Assembly (NCBI GenBank): GCA_033439255.1
Contig: CM065890.1
Location: forward strand, 620,001 to 684,000
Direction of reading: 5' to 3'
DNA from: Hericium rajendrae
Lineage: Eukaryota > Basidiomycota > Agaricomycetes > Russulales > Hericiaceae
DNA length: 64,000 bases
Each line of letters opens with the position of its first letter. Position 1 is the first letter of the stretch. The position numbers and the translations under genes are program-made. The notes beneath the pieces were generated by a model that was given only the letters and a program-made list of their open reading frames with translations, was not told the DNA's origin and searched no databases. Positions 11,501 through 22,077 of the stretch are shown here, in pieces.

Positions 11501-11619
11501 TTGAGTATGGAACCCTCGCGGTGGGCTCCAAAATGATGTGTGGACCCTGGGAATGGAGGCGGCAGCCAAAACCAAAACCAACAGAGTACCGGGGGGTGCG
11601 AGGGGACCAAGTATCTCAA
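8596..11619 (-). CDS. gag: Gypsy gag-protease
   Basis: The open frame gives up to 1007 residues. The first residues lie in the LTR and leader, so the true start is uncertain. A proline-rich N-terminus is followed by a gag core (around PRELGRYFLDLEFCF), then one zinc knuckle (CNFCGNVGHFVCEC, C-x2-C-x4-H-x4-C), a long Pro/Ala-rich linker, and a C-terminal retroviral-type aspartic protease (ECILDPGSQVISM, later DILLGRPFD). The protease active-site triplet reads DPG instead of DS/TG, a variant I associate with this fungal lineage only tentatively. Gag should form the virus-like particle and package the RNA. Confidence 0.85.
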   Translation of the reverse strand: MRYLVPSHPPVLCWFWFWLPPPFPGSTHHFGAHREGSILKIEPRRTRSSARSNPDRTLEQEVRVATQDPQQVSPDLPSPFPPVPTPTSPLTPIDEEFEIPELERSFIVPTPPVSPTPVPRPLAGPSATAGPRTTPHQATLPATPRPPSATQQHSPLAPARFPFPRPQSIQPVMPPPSMPMRGESGAPKFDTNSPRELGRYFLDLEFCFQRSSVADDAEKKSHAVRLLSDVDAQELWRSEAKYAAGTWDEFKKAIHELYPGSAKENTFSRQDLESLVHRTTKSTLSSVGELGAFSREFTVITRYLKGKNRISDIEEQCWFLAALPERLRLRVEDRLALTKPDHHPDDPHPINDVYRAAEWCMYGTAITPDPYLRGPSSTQATASSSTADAGSGTTIQIKSEQLVSLADILLRSAQQPSRQPMVSGGSQGAPMRGRMGSDQCNFCGNVGHFVCECMTAREYMAAGKCKKDVQGKMVLPSGAWLPQGPPGATMAERIDEYHRMNPNQRATGQLMMGVAGTHQASSPRAGLPPYGYRVVPAYAQTTASPYTQVQAGLYQLTTDAWIENLEGELRRLYQLKDASVVPPPNAAASRDRANRALERARRMEEPARQPAPPRLPRAPPRPTIEDEPEPPRASLPPPQASPAPGPERDVPPHLPSQPAVRDDLCDPDGPIHPFARARDGARPAQVPVIEVVEETGPTRRAQDSVGQDVLDRVFARAMSLPIEVTQGELWSLAPALRAKYKEAVSRRHTRPVAGQNLLEVLNETDLLSELPGEDAVEELASPACQVELAAGIQFTSEPAEGDRVQHPASPPHPRVSILSHQCAEPPDGAVVLPDPYEQYLKQLRPDEKPKPLIVSRESAALRSIAALIDHQEPVECILDPGSQVISMSESVCYTLGLSYDPTIILTMQSANGELDDSLGLCRNVPAVFGNIVLYLQIHVLRSPAYDILLGRPFDVLTESVVRSYRNETQTITIFDPNTGEAATIPTHPCTDIQYTLTAKEDFHASMI

Positions 11620-12553
11620 GAGGGGAGCGTCGAGACGTGTAGCTGACGGGTGATCGTACTACGGGTAGGGGAGCAAGGCCGCGGGGGGCGAGCTTGCTGC
11701 GCGCGGGCGACTTCCGATGCGGCTCTGCTAGGGACGATGACGGTACGACAAGACTCACGGGTCTTAGGTGATACGGCTTGTAGATAACGGTGCGGCGACG
11801 AGTACGACAAATACGATGAGCGACACGAGAAAGTGAGAAGAGCTACGTCTGAGACGGGCTTAGAGGCTGGGGTGAGAACGTCAAACGGCGGGCTTTGTGA
11901 GATCTGAGCTCTGAGGGGAAAAAGGCAGATTCCGTTCTGATTCTCCAAGTCAGTAGCTATGGTACAAATGGGCAAGGCCGCCTCAGGCGGCCCGGCGCGA
12001 CTTCCTACGACAACCTCCCGCTGACCGACCCAATCTCCAATTCCTTCCTGATCCTGCCTGCTCCGGGTCCCTTGGCGAGTGGAGTCGTTGCAGCTCGGCC
12101 CGTGCAGGGCAGAGGGCGTGCGCGTGGTACGAACGAATCAAAGGTGCCACCTTACAACATCGCCCGGGGCGTGCGTCGGGAACGGCGGGCGCGTCGAGCT
12201 GGAATGGCTGGGATGACGTCAGTAGTGCACTGTCGTGGGCGCCGTTCGTGATCCGGGGGCGTGTGGGCGTTCGAGGGCGCGTTGATTGAGCCGGCTGGTT
12301 CGCTGGGCGCGCTTCTGTTCCTGTGCCGCTGACTCGTCTGGCCGGTTGATCTCCGGCCCGTTCGGTGCATCGGACCACGGGACACCGGCTTTAGTCCGAC
12401 CTGGTCGGTCCCGAACCCGTGGGGGCGCTTGTCCTGTGCAGGGAGCAACGTCGCGGTGGGCGGACTTGGTGCGGCTGAGGTGAAGTGAAGCGGGACGGGC
12501 AAGGAGGCAGGGAGTGGGCAATGCCGTTGCAAGGTGCGCTAACGGGCGCATCA
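11534..12553 (-). repeat. 5' LTR of the Gypsy element, 1020 bp
   Basis: On the minus strand it starts TGATG at 12553 and ends CATCA at 11534, a 5-bp terminal inverted repeat typical of LTRs. Right next to it (11521-11533, minus strand TTTTGGAGCCCAC) is a plausible primer-binding site; I cannot assign the tRNA. The gag frame is open back into this LTR. Confidence 0.85.
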
Positions 12554-12686
12554 CCACCATCAACAGGTCCATCGCCGATTTATCATCGCAGTTGAAGGAC
12601 TTGAGCGAGGAGGAGAGGGAAGAGGCGAAGGCTGCATTGAAGGACATGGTTGAGGGTTTTTAAAGCGCCCCCCGGTCACATCGTCC

Positions 12687-15600
12687 GTGGGTGGCAAGAA
12701 ACATTTCTTTGATCCATCGAATCGATTCTCTGTACTATCCGACCCCTGTGAGCAATTGTATCCATCGTCTTTGCGCATGTCCGCTATCACGCCCAACCGT
12801 CAGACACCGTCCATTACGCTCCAGGCCAAGATTATCACTGCCCCGATCAAGAAACAAATCGACGCTGAGGCACTTCTCGATAGTGGTGCAGAAGGCATCA
12901 TTATGCACCCCGAGTTTGCCAAGAAACACCAGTTCCCCCTCAAGAAACTCCCTAAACCCTTTCCCGTTCGCAACGTGGACAACTCTGAAAACATCATGGG
13001 CTGGGTTCGCTATTCAGTCAACCAGAACATCCGCATTTACGCCAAGGACTCGACGTCCTTCCATGAGGAGACAGCTGAGTTCTATCTCGTTGACATTGGC
13101 GACTATGACATTATCCTTGGGACCGATTGGTTACAGGAACACAACCCTGAAATTGATTGGGTCTCTCGTCGTGTCGACATGACTCGCTGCCCTCCCTCTT
13201 GCACCCTGAATAAGCCCCCAGTCAAGAACCTGTCCACTCGCACGGAACACCGCCAATCAGCCCCTCGTCCACCAGTCCTCAGTACTGCTGCTGTACTGCT
13301 CCCCCCACCTTGCCCCCCTCCATCGCTCCCACTGCCCCCGCCATTTGTCGCTGCCCCACTTCCCAAATACGTGATCCCTGCTCGCCGAGTCCAAGGTGTC
13401 CGCCTTCGCCGTATCCACCTGTCCAAAGTCCCTGCACGTCTGTTCACCGAGGATGATGACCCGCGACCTAACGTCGATGATGACTGGGTTGAAGAAGGTC
13501 TTCGCCTGGCTGGTGTTCTCCCTGACTGGGACACACCACCCCCTCCAGATGATGACCCAGACTACCAACACACCATCCGTATCCGTCGCTCTTTCACCAA
13601 TGCTCAGAAACTGGCTGAGCGTGTGGCTACCCGTGTTGCAGAGAAGTCCTTTGCTGAGATGGTTCCCCCTCAGTACCAGGACTTCCAACCCGTCTTCGAT
13701 GAGGAATCCTCCCAGCGCCTTCCCGAACGTCGCCCTTGGGATCACGCCATCGACCTGAAAGATGGTTTTGAACCCCGTTCATGCAAGGTCTATCCCATGG
13801 CTCCCACTGAGCAGGAGGACCTCGATTCATTCCTTGATGACCAGGTCAAGAAAGGCTACATCCGTCCTTCCAAATCCCCTATGGCAAGTCCCTTCTTCTT
13901 TATCAAGAAAAAAGATGGAAAACTATGCCCAGTCCAGGACTATCGTGCCCTCAACAAAGGCACCATCAAGAATGAATACCCCCTGCCCCTCATTTCTGAA
14001 CTCGTCGACAAGCTCAAGGGTGCCAAGGTCTTCTCCAAGATGGACGTTCGTTGGGGTTACAACAATGTTCGCATCAAGGAGGGCGACGAATGGAAAGCTG
14101 CCTTCAAAACCAACCGCGGTCTCTTTGAACCCCTGGTGATGTTTTTTGGTCTTACAAACTCCCCTGCCACGTTCCAAGGAATGATGAATGAACTTTTCAA
14201 GGATCTCATCGACACGGGCAAAGTCGTTATCTACATGGACGATATCCTCATTTTCACCGAAACCCTTGAAGAACATCGCGACCTCGTGCACAAGGTCCTC
14301 CAACGCCTCCAGGACAATGACCTCTTCCTCAAATCAGAGAAGTGCTCTTTCGAGCAGCCCTCAGTTGAGTTCCTCGGTCTCATCGTCTCCCATAACACGC
14401 TCGCCATGGACCCCGTCAAGGTTGCAGGCATTGCTGAATGGCCTGCCCCTCGTAACGTCAAGGATGTCCAGTCCTTCGTTGGCTTTGGCAACTTCTATCG
14501 ACGCTTTATCTAGGACTTCTCCAAAGTCGCTCGTCCCATGTTTGACCTTACCAAGAAAGACCATCCTTGGGCCTGGTCTCCTGAATGTCAACATGCCTTT
14601 GAGGCTCTTAAAGCTGCGTTCACCTCGTCCCCAGTCCTTATTATGCCTGACCCATCCAAACCCTACCTGGTTGAGGTCGATGCCTCAGACTATGCCACAG
14701 GAGGTATCCTATCCCAGCGCAGGGAGGACGAGCAATGGCACCCTGTTGCTTACATCTCCAAGGCCTTCACTGCCCCTGAATGCAACTACGACATTTATGA
14801 CAAGGAACTCCTGGCCATCATCCGTGCCCTCGAAGCCTGGTGCCACTACCTGGAAGGCTCTCCCCATACTGTGGAGATCTGGACCGACCATAAGAACCTG
14901 GAATACTTCAAGTCTGCCCAAAAGCTGAGTCGTCGTCAGGCTCGCTGGGCTCTCTTCCTCACTCGTTTCGACTTTACCTTGATCCACAAACCCGGTATTC
15001 ACCACCGGCCAGATGCCATGTCGAGACGACCTGACCACAGAGAGGGGGTGGACGACGACAACTCAGATCGTGTCCTCCTCGACCCCAAGTACTTCCAGAT
15101 TCGTGCTACACGTCCAGCTGCTGTCAAATCCATTGGCAACGCTGATCTCCGCCAACGCATTCGCAATGCCAAGACCAAGGACATTGAGGTCATCCAAGCC
15201 CTTGATGTGATCCTGAACAACGGCCCTCGCTCCCTTGTCAAGAACCTCCAAGAATGGAACTACGAGGATGGCCTCATCCTCTTTCGTGGCAAAGTCTACA
15301 TCCCTGCTGACAAGGACCTTCGTCGAGACATCGTCAAGCTGCATCATGACACTCCCATGGCTGGTCACCCCGGACGCTACAAGACCTATGAGCTCCTCAG
15401 TCGCAACTACTGGTGGCCCGGTATGTCTGTCTTCGTTCGCGATTATGTTGATGGCTGTGCTACCTGCCAGGCCACCAAGGTTCAAAATCACCGCCCTCAT
15501 GTTGAAACAATTCCCAATGCCATCCCTACCCGTCCCTTCCAAGACATTACCTCGGACTTCATCGTCAAACTCCCAGAATGCCAAGGCTATGACTCCATCA

Positions 15601-16577
15601 ATGTGGTCATCGACCGTTTTACAAAGCACGTCTCCTTCACTCCGTGTAATGAGACCATTACCAGTGATGGCACAGTCGACATCCTTTTTGACAGGATTTA
15701 TCGGAACTATGGCCTCTGGGAACACCTCATCTCTGATCGTGGCCCACAGTATGCAGGCAAAGTCATGCGTGGTGTCTTTGACAAACTTGGTATCAAGTCC
15801 TCCCTCAGCACCGCCTATCATCCACAGACCGATGACGAGTCAGAACGTGTCAATCAAGAACTCGAGCAGTTCCTTCGTACCTTCTGCAACTACCGTCAGG
15901 ATGATTGGGTCCAATGGCTCCCTTACGCTGAGTTCTCGCACAACCACCGTATCCACAGCGCCACTAACCGAGCTCCATTTGAAATGCTCCTCGGCTATAT
16001 TCCCACTGCCATCCCCACTGTCAACCCCACATTGTCTACACCCGCCGTCGAGGATCGTTTCCGCCACCTCGAACAACTTCGCACTGAGGTCCAGGCCAGC
16101 CTTCAAACAGCTGCTGATCTCATGAAGCGCAACAACCAGGACCATATGCACAACACCATCCACTTCCAGGTTGGTGACAAGGTCTGGCTCGATGGCAAGA
16201 ACATCAAAACCACGCGACCCAAAGCTAAGCTTGCTGATCGACGCCTGGGACCTTTCAAAATCACTGACGTCCTGGGCCCAGTCTCTTATTGACTGAAGCT
16301 ACTGCCCACCTGGCGTATCCACCCGGTGTTCCACACGTCCCTGTTGTCCCCTTACAAGGAAACTGATGCTCATGGTCCCAACTTCCCTGCACCACCACCT
16401 GACCTTGTGGAGGGCGAGGAAGAGTACGAAGTTGAGTCTGTCCTCGATGCTCGTCTCACCCGGAACAAACGCGGCATTGAATATCTCGTCAAATGGGCAG
16501 GCTACCCTGATTCGGAAAATCAGTGGCTTTCACGTACCTCCCTTTCCAATCATCAGGGAAATTGGAATTCTACATAG
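12687..16577 (+). pseudogene. pol: Chromovirus pol: protease, RT, RNase H, integrase, chromodomain (fossil)
   Basis: The protease motif [16 protein letters not shown] lies near the start. RT motifs follow ([12 protein letters not shown], the [10 protein letters not shown] box), then RNase H (VEVDASDYATGG, WTDHKNLEYF), an integrase zinc module (HHDTPMAGHPG, CATCQATK), the integrase core (DFIVKLP, SDRGPQYAG, YHPQTDDESERVN) and the chromodomain. This order defines the chromovirus branch of Ty3/Gypsy, whose chromodomain usually steers integration to chromatin marks. The frame is broken about twice, so it is unlikely to be active. Confidence 0.9.
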
Positions 16578-17868
16578 CCCAGTGTTGGGTTATGTGCCCT
16601 ATCAGAGTGCTATGAGGTCTATGTAGCTACCCTTCTTAGCTATATAGGGCTATGAGACCTATCATATCTTCCATAGCAGTAGGTGGAAGCTATATAGTGC
16701 TATATACTTCTGAGGGGCAGATATGATTGCTATATAAACTTGTCAGCTTGCTATGGTCCCTATAGCTCCTATGGCCCCTACATTTAGTGAGCTAGACTCC
16801 ATAACCATCCAGTCAAAATTTTCATATTGCACACTCGAAAGCATGGCAAAAATTATATATTTATTAACTCCTACTAAATGACATTGTAGCTACAACACAG
16901 AAGTAAATACAGTAGTGAATGCTATATGTGCACGAGGCGCACAGACTCTTGCACGACACGGCACAGCCATGCGCAAGGCGAGGCAGCTGTGCACACGCGC
17001 GAAATGCGAGGGCCGTGAGCGACGCAGCAAAGCCCCGCATGCGTCGCGAGGGCCATGTCAGGACAGCGGGATCACGCGGAGTCAGTGGGGGTACGTGCGA
17101 GGCGCAGGAGCCGTGTACGAAGCATGGCGGCCATGCGCGACACGGTGGCGACACACGCGAAATGAGAGGGCCACGCGCGATGCTGCAAAGCTCCGCGCGC
17201 GTCGTGAGGGCAGTGGGGCCAGACGCGAGTCGGCGAGGGTACATGCGAGGTGCGGGAGCCATGCACGAAGCAAGGCAGCATCACGCGCGAAACATAAGGG
17301 CCGTCGCGACGCAACAAAGCCTCCCGCGCGTCGCGGGGGACGTGCACGAAGCACGGAGGGCGTGCGAGCAGCGCGAGGGCGTGCGCAGTCAGCCGGGCCA
17401 CGCACGAGTCGCGCGTGACGTGCGCGCGACAGCGGGACCACGCATGCGACGGTGGGGTCGCGCGCGCGACGGTAGGGCATGTACGCGGCGATGGGGTCAC
17501 AAGCGTGGCCATGGGTGTGTACATGGGTGCCTTTGGGCACTCGGGGGCGTGCGTGGGCACGGGCGTGCCTGTCGGGGGTCATCCGAGGCCGTACGCGCGC
17601 AGCCGGAGGCAGGCGCGGGCATGCACACGCGCAGGCGCGGGCGGAGTGCCGGAACCCGTGGGCAGGCAGGTGGAGGCGGAGAGGTGGGCAGGCAAGCGGA
17701 GGCGGAGGCGTGAGCAGGCAGGCGGAGGCGCAGTCGCGGGCTTGCCTGTGCTGTCAACGCTGTGCGCTGAAGCACTGTTGGCGGCGCGGGGTTATGCGTG
17801 CACTGTGAGGCCGTGCGCGGGCGTGCACGGACTGCTGGGGCCGTCACGCGTGTCACGTTGCACTTGCT

Positions 17869-17898
17869 CGAGCCTCGTTGCCACGGCAACGAGGCTCG
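17869..17898. repeat. Hairpin 1 of element A
   Basis: Perfect 14-bp stem with a 2-base centre: CGAGCCTCGTTGCC / GGCAACGAGGCTCG. The core GCCTCGTTGCC is also in B1 (37232-37264) and B2 (41060-41093). Confidence 0.9.
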
Positions 17899-18009
17899 AC
17901 GAGGTGGGCAGCGTTGAGTCGGTGGCATCGTCGGGGAGATGTGGTAGCGGGCGCGGCAGGGTCGTAGTCGAGGGGAATGGGGCGGTGTGGGATACGAAGA
18001 TACAAACGC

Positions 18010-18043
18010 GCGAGTATCGCTCGTGTAAACGAGCGATACTCGC
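18010..18043. repeat. Hairpin 2 of element A
   Basis: Perfect 15-bp stem GCGAGTATCGCTCGT with loop GTAA. The same stem core CGAGTATCGCTCG occurs in B1 (37082-37112) and B2 (41214-41244), with a different loop. Confidence 0.9.
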
Positions 18044-18482
18044 TTTGTTAGTACGAAAAGATAAAGAATATTGTAATTACTTACCTAACACAACCCTCCC
18101 CGCATCTACTAGCCCATCGGAGTGTCGAACGACGCCTTGCGTCGTGTATTGACTCTTGAGCGAGGTTGAGTGAAGGAAGGCGAGAGTGGAGAGAGGAAAG
18201 TGAGGAAGTCGTGCCGAAGTTCAGCCACAGAGCACTTGACGTGAGCCCAGCTTTCTTCGACATCAGAAAGTCGAATAAAATCGTGATAAATCCAGAAAAA
18301 AGGGAGCTTCTACATATTATTCGTAAGACCAGAATCAATGAGCTAACTAGATATCTAACGGACAGTACGCTCGCGACCCGGGAAGTCAACTTAACCAAGT
18401 CTAATTCCTAGCCTTTCTCGCGGCTCTCGGCAGCGCCCGGCAGCCACATTTGCGGCTCCGACCGGGCACGTCCGGGCTCAGC

Positions 18483-18490
18483 CTTATAAG
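18483..18490 (+). promoter_or_regulatory. TATA box of element A
   Basis: CTTATAAG lies in a short GC-rich context, followed by a CT-rich start-like region (TCTTTCCTCTCAACC) and the first of several intron-like segments. B1 and B2 have TATATAAG at the matching place. Confidence 0.55.
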
Positions 18491-19476
18491 GCACGCGTGA
18501 CGCGTCGTCTCTTTCCTCTCAACCACAACAATCTCTTCTGCCACGTCGTCATCTCTGCTCGTCGTTGTCTGCTCGTCGTTGTCTGCTTGTCGTCGTTTGC
18601 TCATCGTCATCTGCTCGTTGTTATCTCTGCTCGTCATTTTTAAGGTACAGTTGCTATTATTTTCTTTCTTATTCTTATACTAATACTAAGTATTATCTTA
18701 ATAGATTTTCGCTTTTCTAATGCTTTGGTAAGTTCACCTTTAGTCTTCGGTTGTTGTGTCACTCACTAGTATGTGTATACTTATTAGATTTTCGCTTTTT
18801 TGTTACTTAAGGTAAGTTTGTTTGTGATCTTTTGTATTGACTTTAGCTAATGCTTATCTTTTTGTAGTGTTTGTATTTAAAATTCCATAGCTTTATGTAA
18901 TGTTTATTAGTTCTATTATGTTGTAGTTAAATAGAGTAAATAAATAAAATTATGTTTTGATCAATAATATGATTGACTTTAAGCTATTGATGTGATCTTT
19001 TATTAAATATATAGAATTTTGTTTGTTATCTAATTGTAGATTGAATAGTGTAAATAGAGTCTATTGCTTGTATAGATGTGTCAAGTCTATCTTGTGAATA
19101 TAGCTTACATCAATGATATAGCTTTTATAGCTTCTATAGCTATGTATCCTATCATAGCTGTATAGTCAGCTATGATAGCTATGATAGCACTTTATAGTAT
19201 CTCTCTTGATCTCTATAGCACTATATAGCATCCCTTCTTGGCTATATAGGCTATGGAGTAAAGGGCAATGCTATGGCTCTAGGAACTCTATATAACTCTG
19301 ATAGAGCTATGTAGCACCTCTACATTTTCCTGATGATGCCCATGGTGCAATCACTGACTTCTACACCCGCCATCCGCATGCACTCAAGGCTCCCAATCTT
19401 CGTGGACTCATCTACCTCGACCCCGTCCACGCTCATCATGCACTCCAGGCGAAAGTGCGTCTTAGAGAGGGGGTGA

Positions 19477-19899
19477 TGTCACGGATCGCTCCATTTCTCT
19501 CCGCCTTCTTCTCTGCCATCAAGGCATCGTGTCGGTCATGTGCTCCAGCAGCCCCATCACATGTTCACTTCCTCACATGACCTGGGGCTATCCTTCACCC
19601 ACGCCCTTGTTCCCCTTTGGGACATCCTATTGTTCTTCCTCCCATTGTTCTCCTTTTGGCCACCATTGTTCTCACTCTATTGTTCGACCCGTTATGGCGC
19701 CCATTGTTCTTTTTCCATTGTCGTCCCAGTACTTATAGGCTCCCTGTCGCTCGCCTATTTCCCTAGATTGTCCATTTCGTCTGTACCGTACTGTACCTCC
19801 AATACAGGTCACTGCGCTGCTAGTCGCTATCTGCTCTCTTGCTCCCATCATTGCTGGTGACTTGGGTGGTTCTCTGCTGTCTACGACCGAGTCTTGACA
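19477..19899 (+). repeat. 3' LTR of the chromovirus, 423 bp
   Basis: It begins TGTCACGG right after a purine tract (AGAGAGGGGG) and ends TTGACA, giving TGTCA/TGACA inverted ends. It is preceded by the last pol codons and followed by CTGCTCAC-rich repeat DNA. Confidence 0.75.
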
Positions 19900-20055
19900 C
19901 CTGCCTGCTCATCTGCACACCTGCCTGCTCACCTCTGTACCTTTCCACTTGTTCACATGCTCATCTGCTCACCTGCTTGTTTGCATGCTCATCCACTTAC
20001 CTGCTTGCCTACATGCCCACCTGCTCACTCACATGCCCACCTGCTCACTCGCGTG
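19900..20055. repeat. Degenerate CTGCTCAC-type tandem repeat
   Basis: Many imperfect copies of CCTGCTCAC / CATGCCCAC follow the chromovirus LTR directly. It is low-complexity DNA with no coding signal. Confidence 0.7.
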
Positions 20056-20424
20056 TCTGTCTGGCCTATGTATGTACTACAGTAGAGGGGGCTGGTGTTT
20101 ATATATCTGTGAGATGACAGCACAAGTGGCCTAATGTAGTATGGAGTAGTGATTAGCTAGCTCATGTTATGTAGTTATTCTTAAATAAAGTTTTTGAATG
20201 TTCTGATATATTGCAATTGAGTGAAATATAAGGATATCAACAGTTGTTTATACATTGAATTGTATAACTACTATAAAGAGATTCATTACTACAGTAGAGA
20301 CATATTCACTACAGGTCACTATGGCTCACTATCAGAGCCACGGTAGTAGGGGGGGTCCTACGAGTACTACAGGAGCTACGGAAGCTACAGGTCACTACGG
20401 TAGGATTCTGATCACTACTGTAGC
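20056..20424. other. AT-rich spacer with CTACAGTA-type motifs
   Basis: No gene seen. Short motifs such as ACTACAGTAGAG and CTACAGGTCACTA recur in both orientations, so it may be the end of an unrecognised element that truncated the helicase gene to its right. Confidence 0.35.
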
Positions 20425-21777
20425 TCATGGTAGCCCACTGTAGCTCTTCCTGTTTTTCCAGATGTATTGCAGATGCTTACCGGATATGCTATGGTTGTTC
20501 ACGAGCAAACGCTCATCGCTCGGCTGTTTCTCTGTATATGTCTTCGCGGCATCGAGATCAGCCTTTTTCACATATATAATTGCCTTTCCCTGCATTCCCG
20601 CTCGGCACGCAGGGCGCCCCACCCGCTGAATCGTTGAAGACGCACTCGAAGGCAATGGGTAAATGATGATCTCGTTGATGTCCGGCGCATCAATCCCAAC
20701 ATCCATAACGGCAGTACTGACGAACAACACGGTTGTGCGATTTTCTGCAGTAGCATAGAGTGCTAACAGACTTTCCTTCTTGCATTCAGGACAATTCATG
20801 GAATGAAGATGTCGAACTAGAGTGAGTGATTTGGCTCGAAGCCGAGCAGGGAGAAGTAACCGGAGGTACGTCGCGACTCGGTGTCCTAACTCTATCATCT
20901 CGCAGTAGACGACTCGCTTGGGTGTTTCAGATGCCTGCTCCATATTGACTGGGATTAGCCAATCTAGGTCACGAAATTCATACCCAGAGTATGGGTACTT
21001 GGCATTGCGGAAGATCAAGTCGACGTTGGGGCGCTCGCAGTCACGCCGGTCCATGTGGTAGGTCCCTTCTGTGAATCCTAGGTGTCGCAAAATACGACGG
21101 GTTTGAGCACCAGGTTCGACGCTCGCGGATAGTGCCACCACCATCAAATGCTCCGGACCTCGCAGTCGTATTGACCAAATATCTTCGTAGAGCGGCCGAA
21201 AGTCTGCTCCCCACTCGTCGGTCAAGTGGGCTTCGTCGACGGCTAGCACTCGCCACGAAGCACGGAAATACGGGGTGCTGATCATTGTCGAGAACTCCGG
21301 CAACCTGAGCGACTCCGGCGATAGGGCAATGATGCGATACTTGCAGGCGTGAGCTTCCTTCCACAGGTCGCGTCCCTCATCTGTTGCCTTGAGTAAGGTA
21401 TCGCTGTTAATGACCACAGATAATAGCCCTTTAGCGCGCAGGTTCTCTGCCTATCGAAGGTGAGTACAACGAGTATATGCTTTCGATACACTTACCATCG
21501 CTTCCTCTAGGAAATTTGTTGGTTCGACAACGACTGTGATCGTGTTTGGCCTAGCCAATGCTGGTATGTATATTAAAGCTGATTTGCCATCACCTGTTGC
21601 TGAAATACAAAAGACATCTTGCCCATTCAGGATGCATGCCGAGTCATATAGCTGGAAGTCCCGTGGTGTAAACGGGAGAGAGGGGGTAACGAGTGACTCC
21701 AATGTTGCTAGGCCGCCGGGAGAGGTCCAGTCTTCCGGGATGGTGGGTGTTAAATTATAGTAAGGAGAGGATATCAT
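20425..21777 (-). CDS. RecQ-like DEAH-box helicase, C-terminally truncated
   Basis: Two exons, 21496-21777 and 20425-21444, with a 51-base intron (acceptor chosen so the frame continues NLRAKG). Motif I is ATGDGKSA, a variant of the RecQ TGxGKS Walker A. Motif II is DEAH (VDEAHLTDEW), followed by LSAS (motif III), and the second helicase lobe ends with the motif VI-like QRVGRPACRAG. The arginine finger motif is therefore slightly changed from the usual Q-x2-GR-x-GR. There is no zinc-binding RQC or HRDC region; the frame ends shortly after the second lobe, where motif-rich spacer DNA begins. It lies between transposons, so it is either a broken host copy or a dispersed or telomere-linked type RecQ gene. 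Helicase activity is uncertain. Confidence 0.7.
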
Positions 21778-22077
21778 CTTGCATAGTCTAAGGATGAGGC
21801 ATCTTAAAAAGAGTGTGAGGGGAGTTTGTACATCCTTTACTGGATGTTTTTCAGGGTATCGAGGCTAGTAACGGCGCGTCGCATCAAAATACAATATATT
21901 TTCTATCTACACATGATGTGCCGACGACTGAGGTGAGCTTTATTTGTTTCCCTTCTCGTTACACTAGAAGCTCATGTACCTTTCTCGATAGTCTAATCGG
22001 GATATCTAGGTACATAATACAGTCATTCTTATCCCTTCCTACGACTGAGTCTAATCAGGATATCTAGTTTCTCTCGA
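21778..22077. other. Spacer between helicase gene and Copia fragment
   Basis: No ORF of note. The 18-base motif GTCTAATC-GGATATCTAG appears twice (about 21991 and 22049). It may contain the helicase promoter (minus strand). Confidence 0.4.

Larger units (their letters stand above)
1..12553 (-). mobile_element. Ty3/Gypsy LTR retrotransposon, looks whole, 3' LTR cut by window edge
   Basis: The element reads on the minus strand. Direct repeats (LTRs) at 1-688 and 11534-12553 flank it; 688 bases of overlap are visible, with 13 differences (about 98% identical). LTR ends are TGATG and CATCA. Between the LTRs lie a gag-protease frame (8596-11619) and an RT-RNase H-integrase frame (4916-8599), both open, so it looks whole apart from the window edge. 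Unusually, a plus-strand two-gene block (886-4458) lies between pol and the 3' LTR. The right flank is chromovirus gag sequence, so this element inserted into another retrotransposon. The target duplication cannot be checked because the left flank is outside the window. LTR identity suggests a fairly recent insertion. Confidence 0.9.
16551..19335 (+). mobile_element. Element A: non-coding CATC-TIR element, 2785 bp
   Basis: The ends are imperfect inverted repeats (CATCAGGGAAAT and, reading in from the right, CATCAGGAAAAT). A 2-bp AT duplication flanks it. Inside, left to right: a CTATAG-rich subterminal zone, a GC-rich low-complexity block (about 16920-17960), two hairpins (17869-17898; 18010-18043), a TATA promoter (18483-18490), then an AT-rich tract with repeated GTAAGT donors and TAG acceptors around short ATTTTCGCTTTT segments, and a second CTATAG-rich end. 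There is no credible transposase ORF. It shares layout and hairpins with B1 and B2. It sits in the chromovirus. Confidence 0.8.
12554..19899 (+). mobile_element. Older Ty3/Gypsy chromovirus, 5' part outside window, broken
   Basis: Visible parts in order: the tail of gag (12554-12663, ending in an acidic helix-like stretch), protease (LLDSGAEG), RT (YMDDIL), RNase H, integrase (HHCC zinc module, DDE core) and a C-terminal chromodomain (EYEVESVLDARL, YLVKWAGYP), then a 3' LTR at 19477-19899. The coding part carries about two breaks. Element A (16551-19335) is inserted at the end of the chromodomain, and the Gypsy element at 1-12553 is inserted in gag. It is therefore the oldest layer on this side of the window. 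The 5' LTR and most of gag lie left of the window. Confidence 0.88.

Noticed and set aside
17415-18152. 245-residue ORF over the GC-rich block of element A
   Set aside because: Low-complexity, overlaps hairpins, no counterpart frame in B1/B2.
16569-19326. 8-bp target duplication TTCTACAT/CTCTACAT for element A (hAT-like)
   Set aside because: These lie inside the element; alignment to B1/B2 ends places the borders at CATCAGGG and CCTGATG with an AT duplication.
19900-20055. CRISPR-like array
   Set aside because: Short degenerate repeats without regular spacers, in a eukaryote; simple minisatellite DNA.
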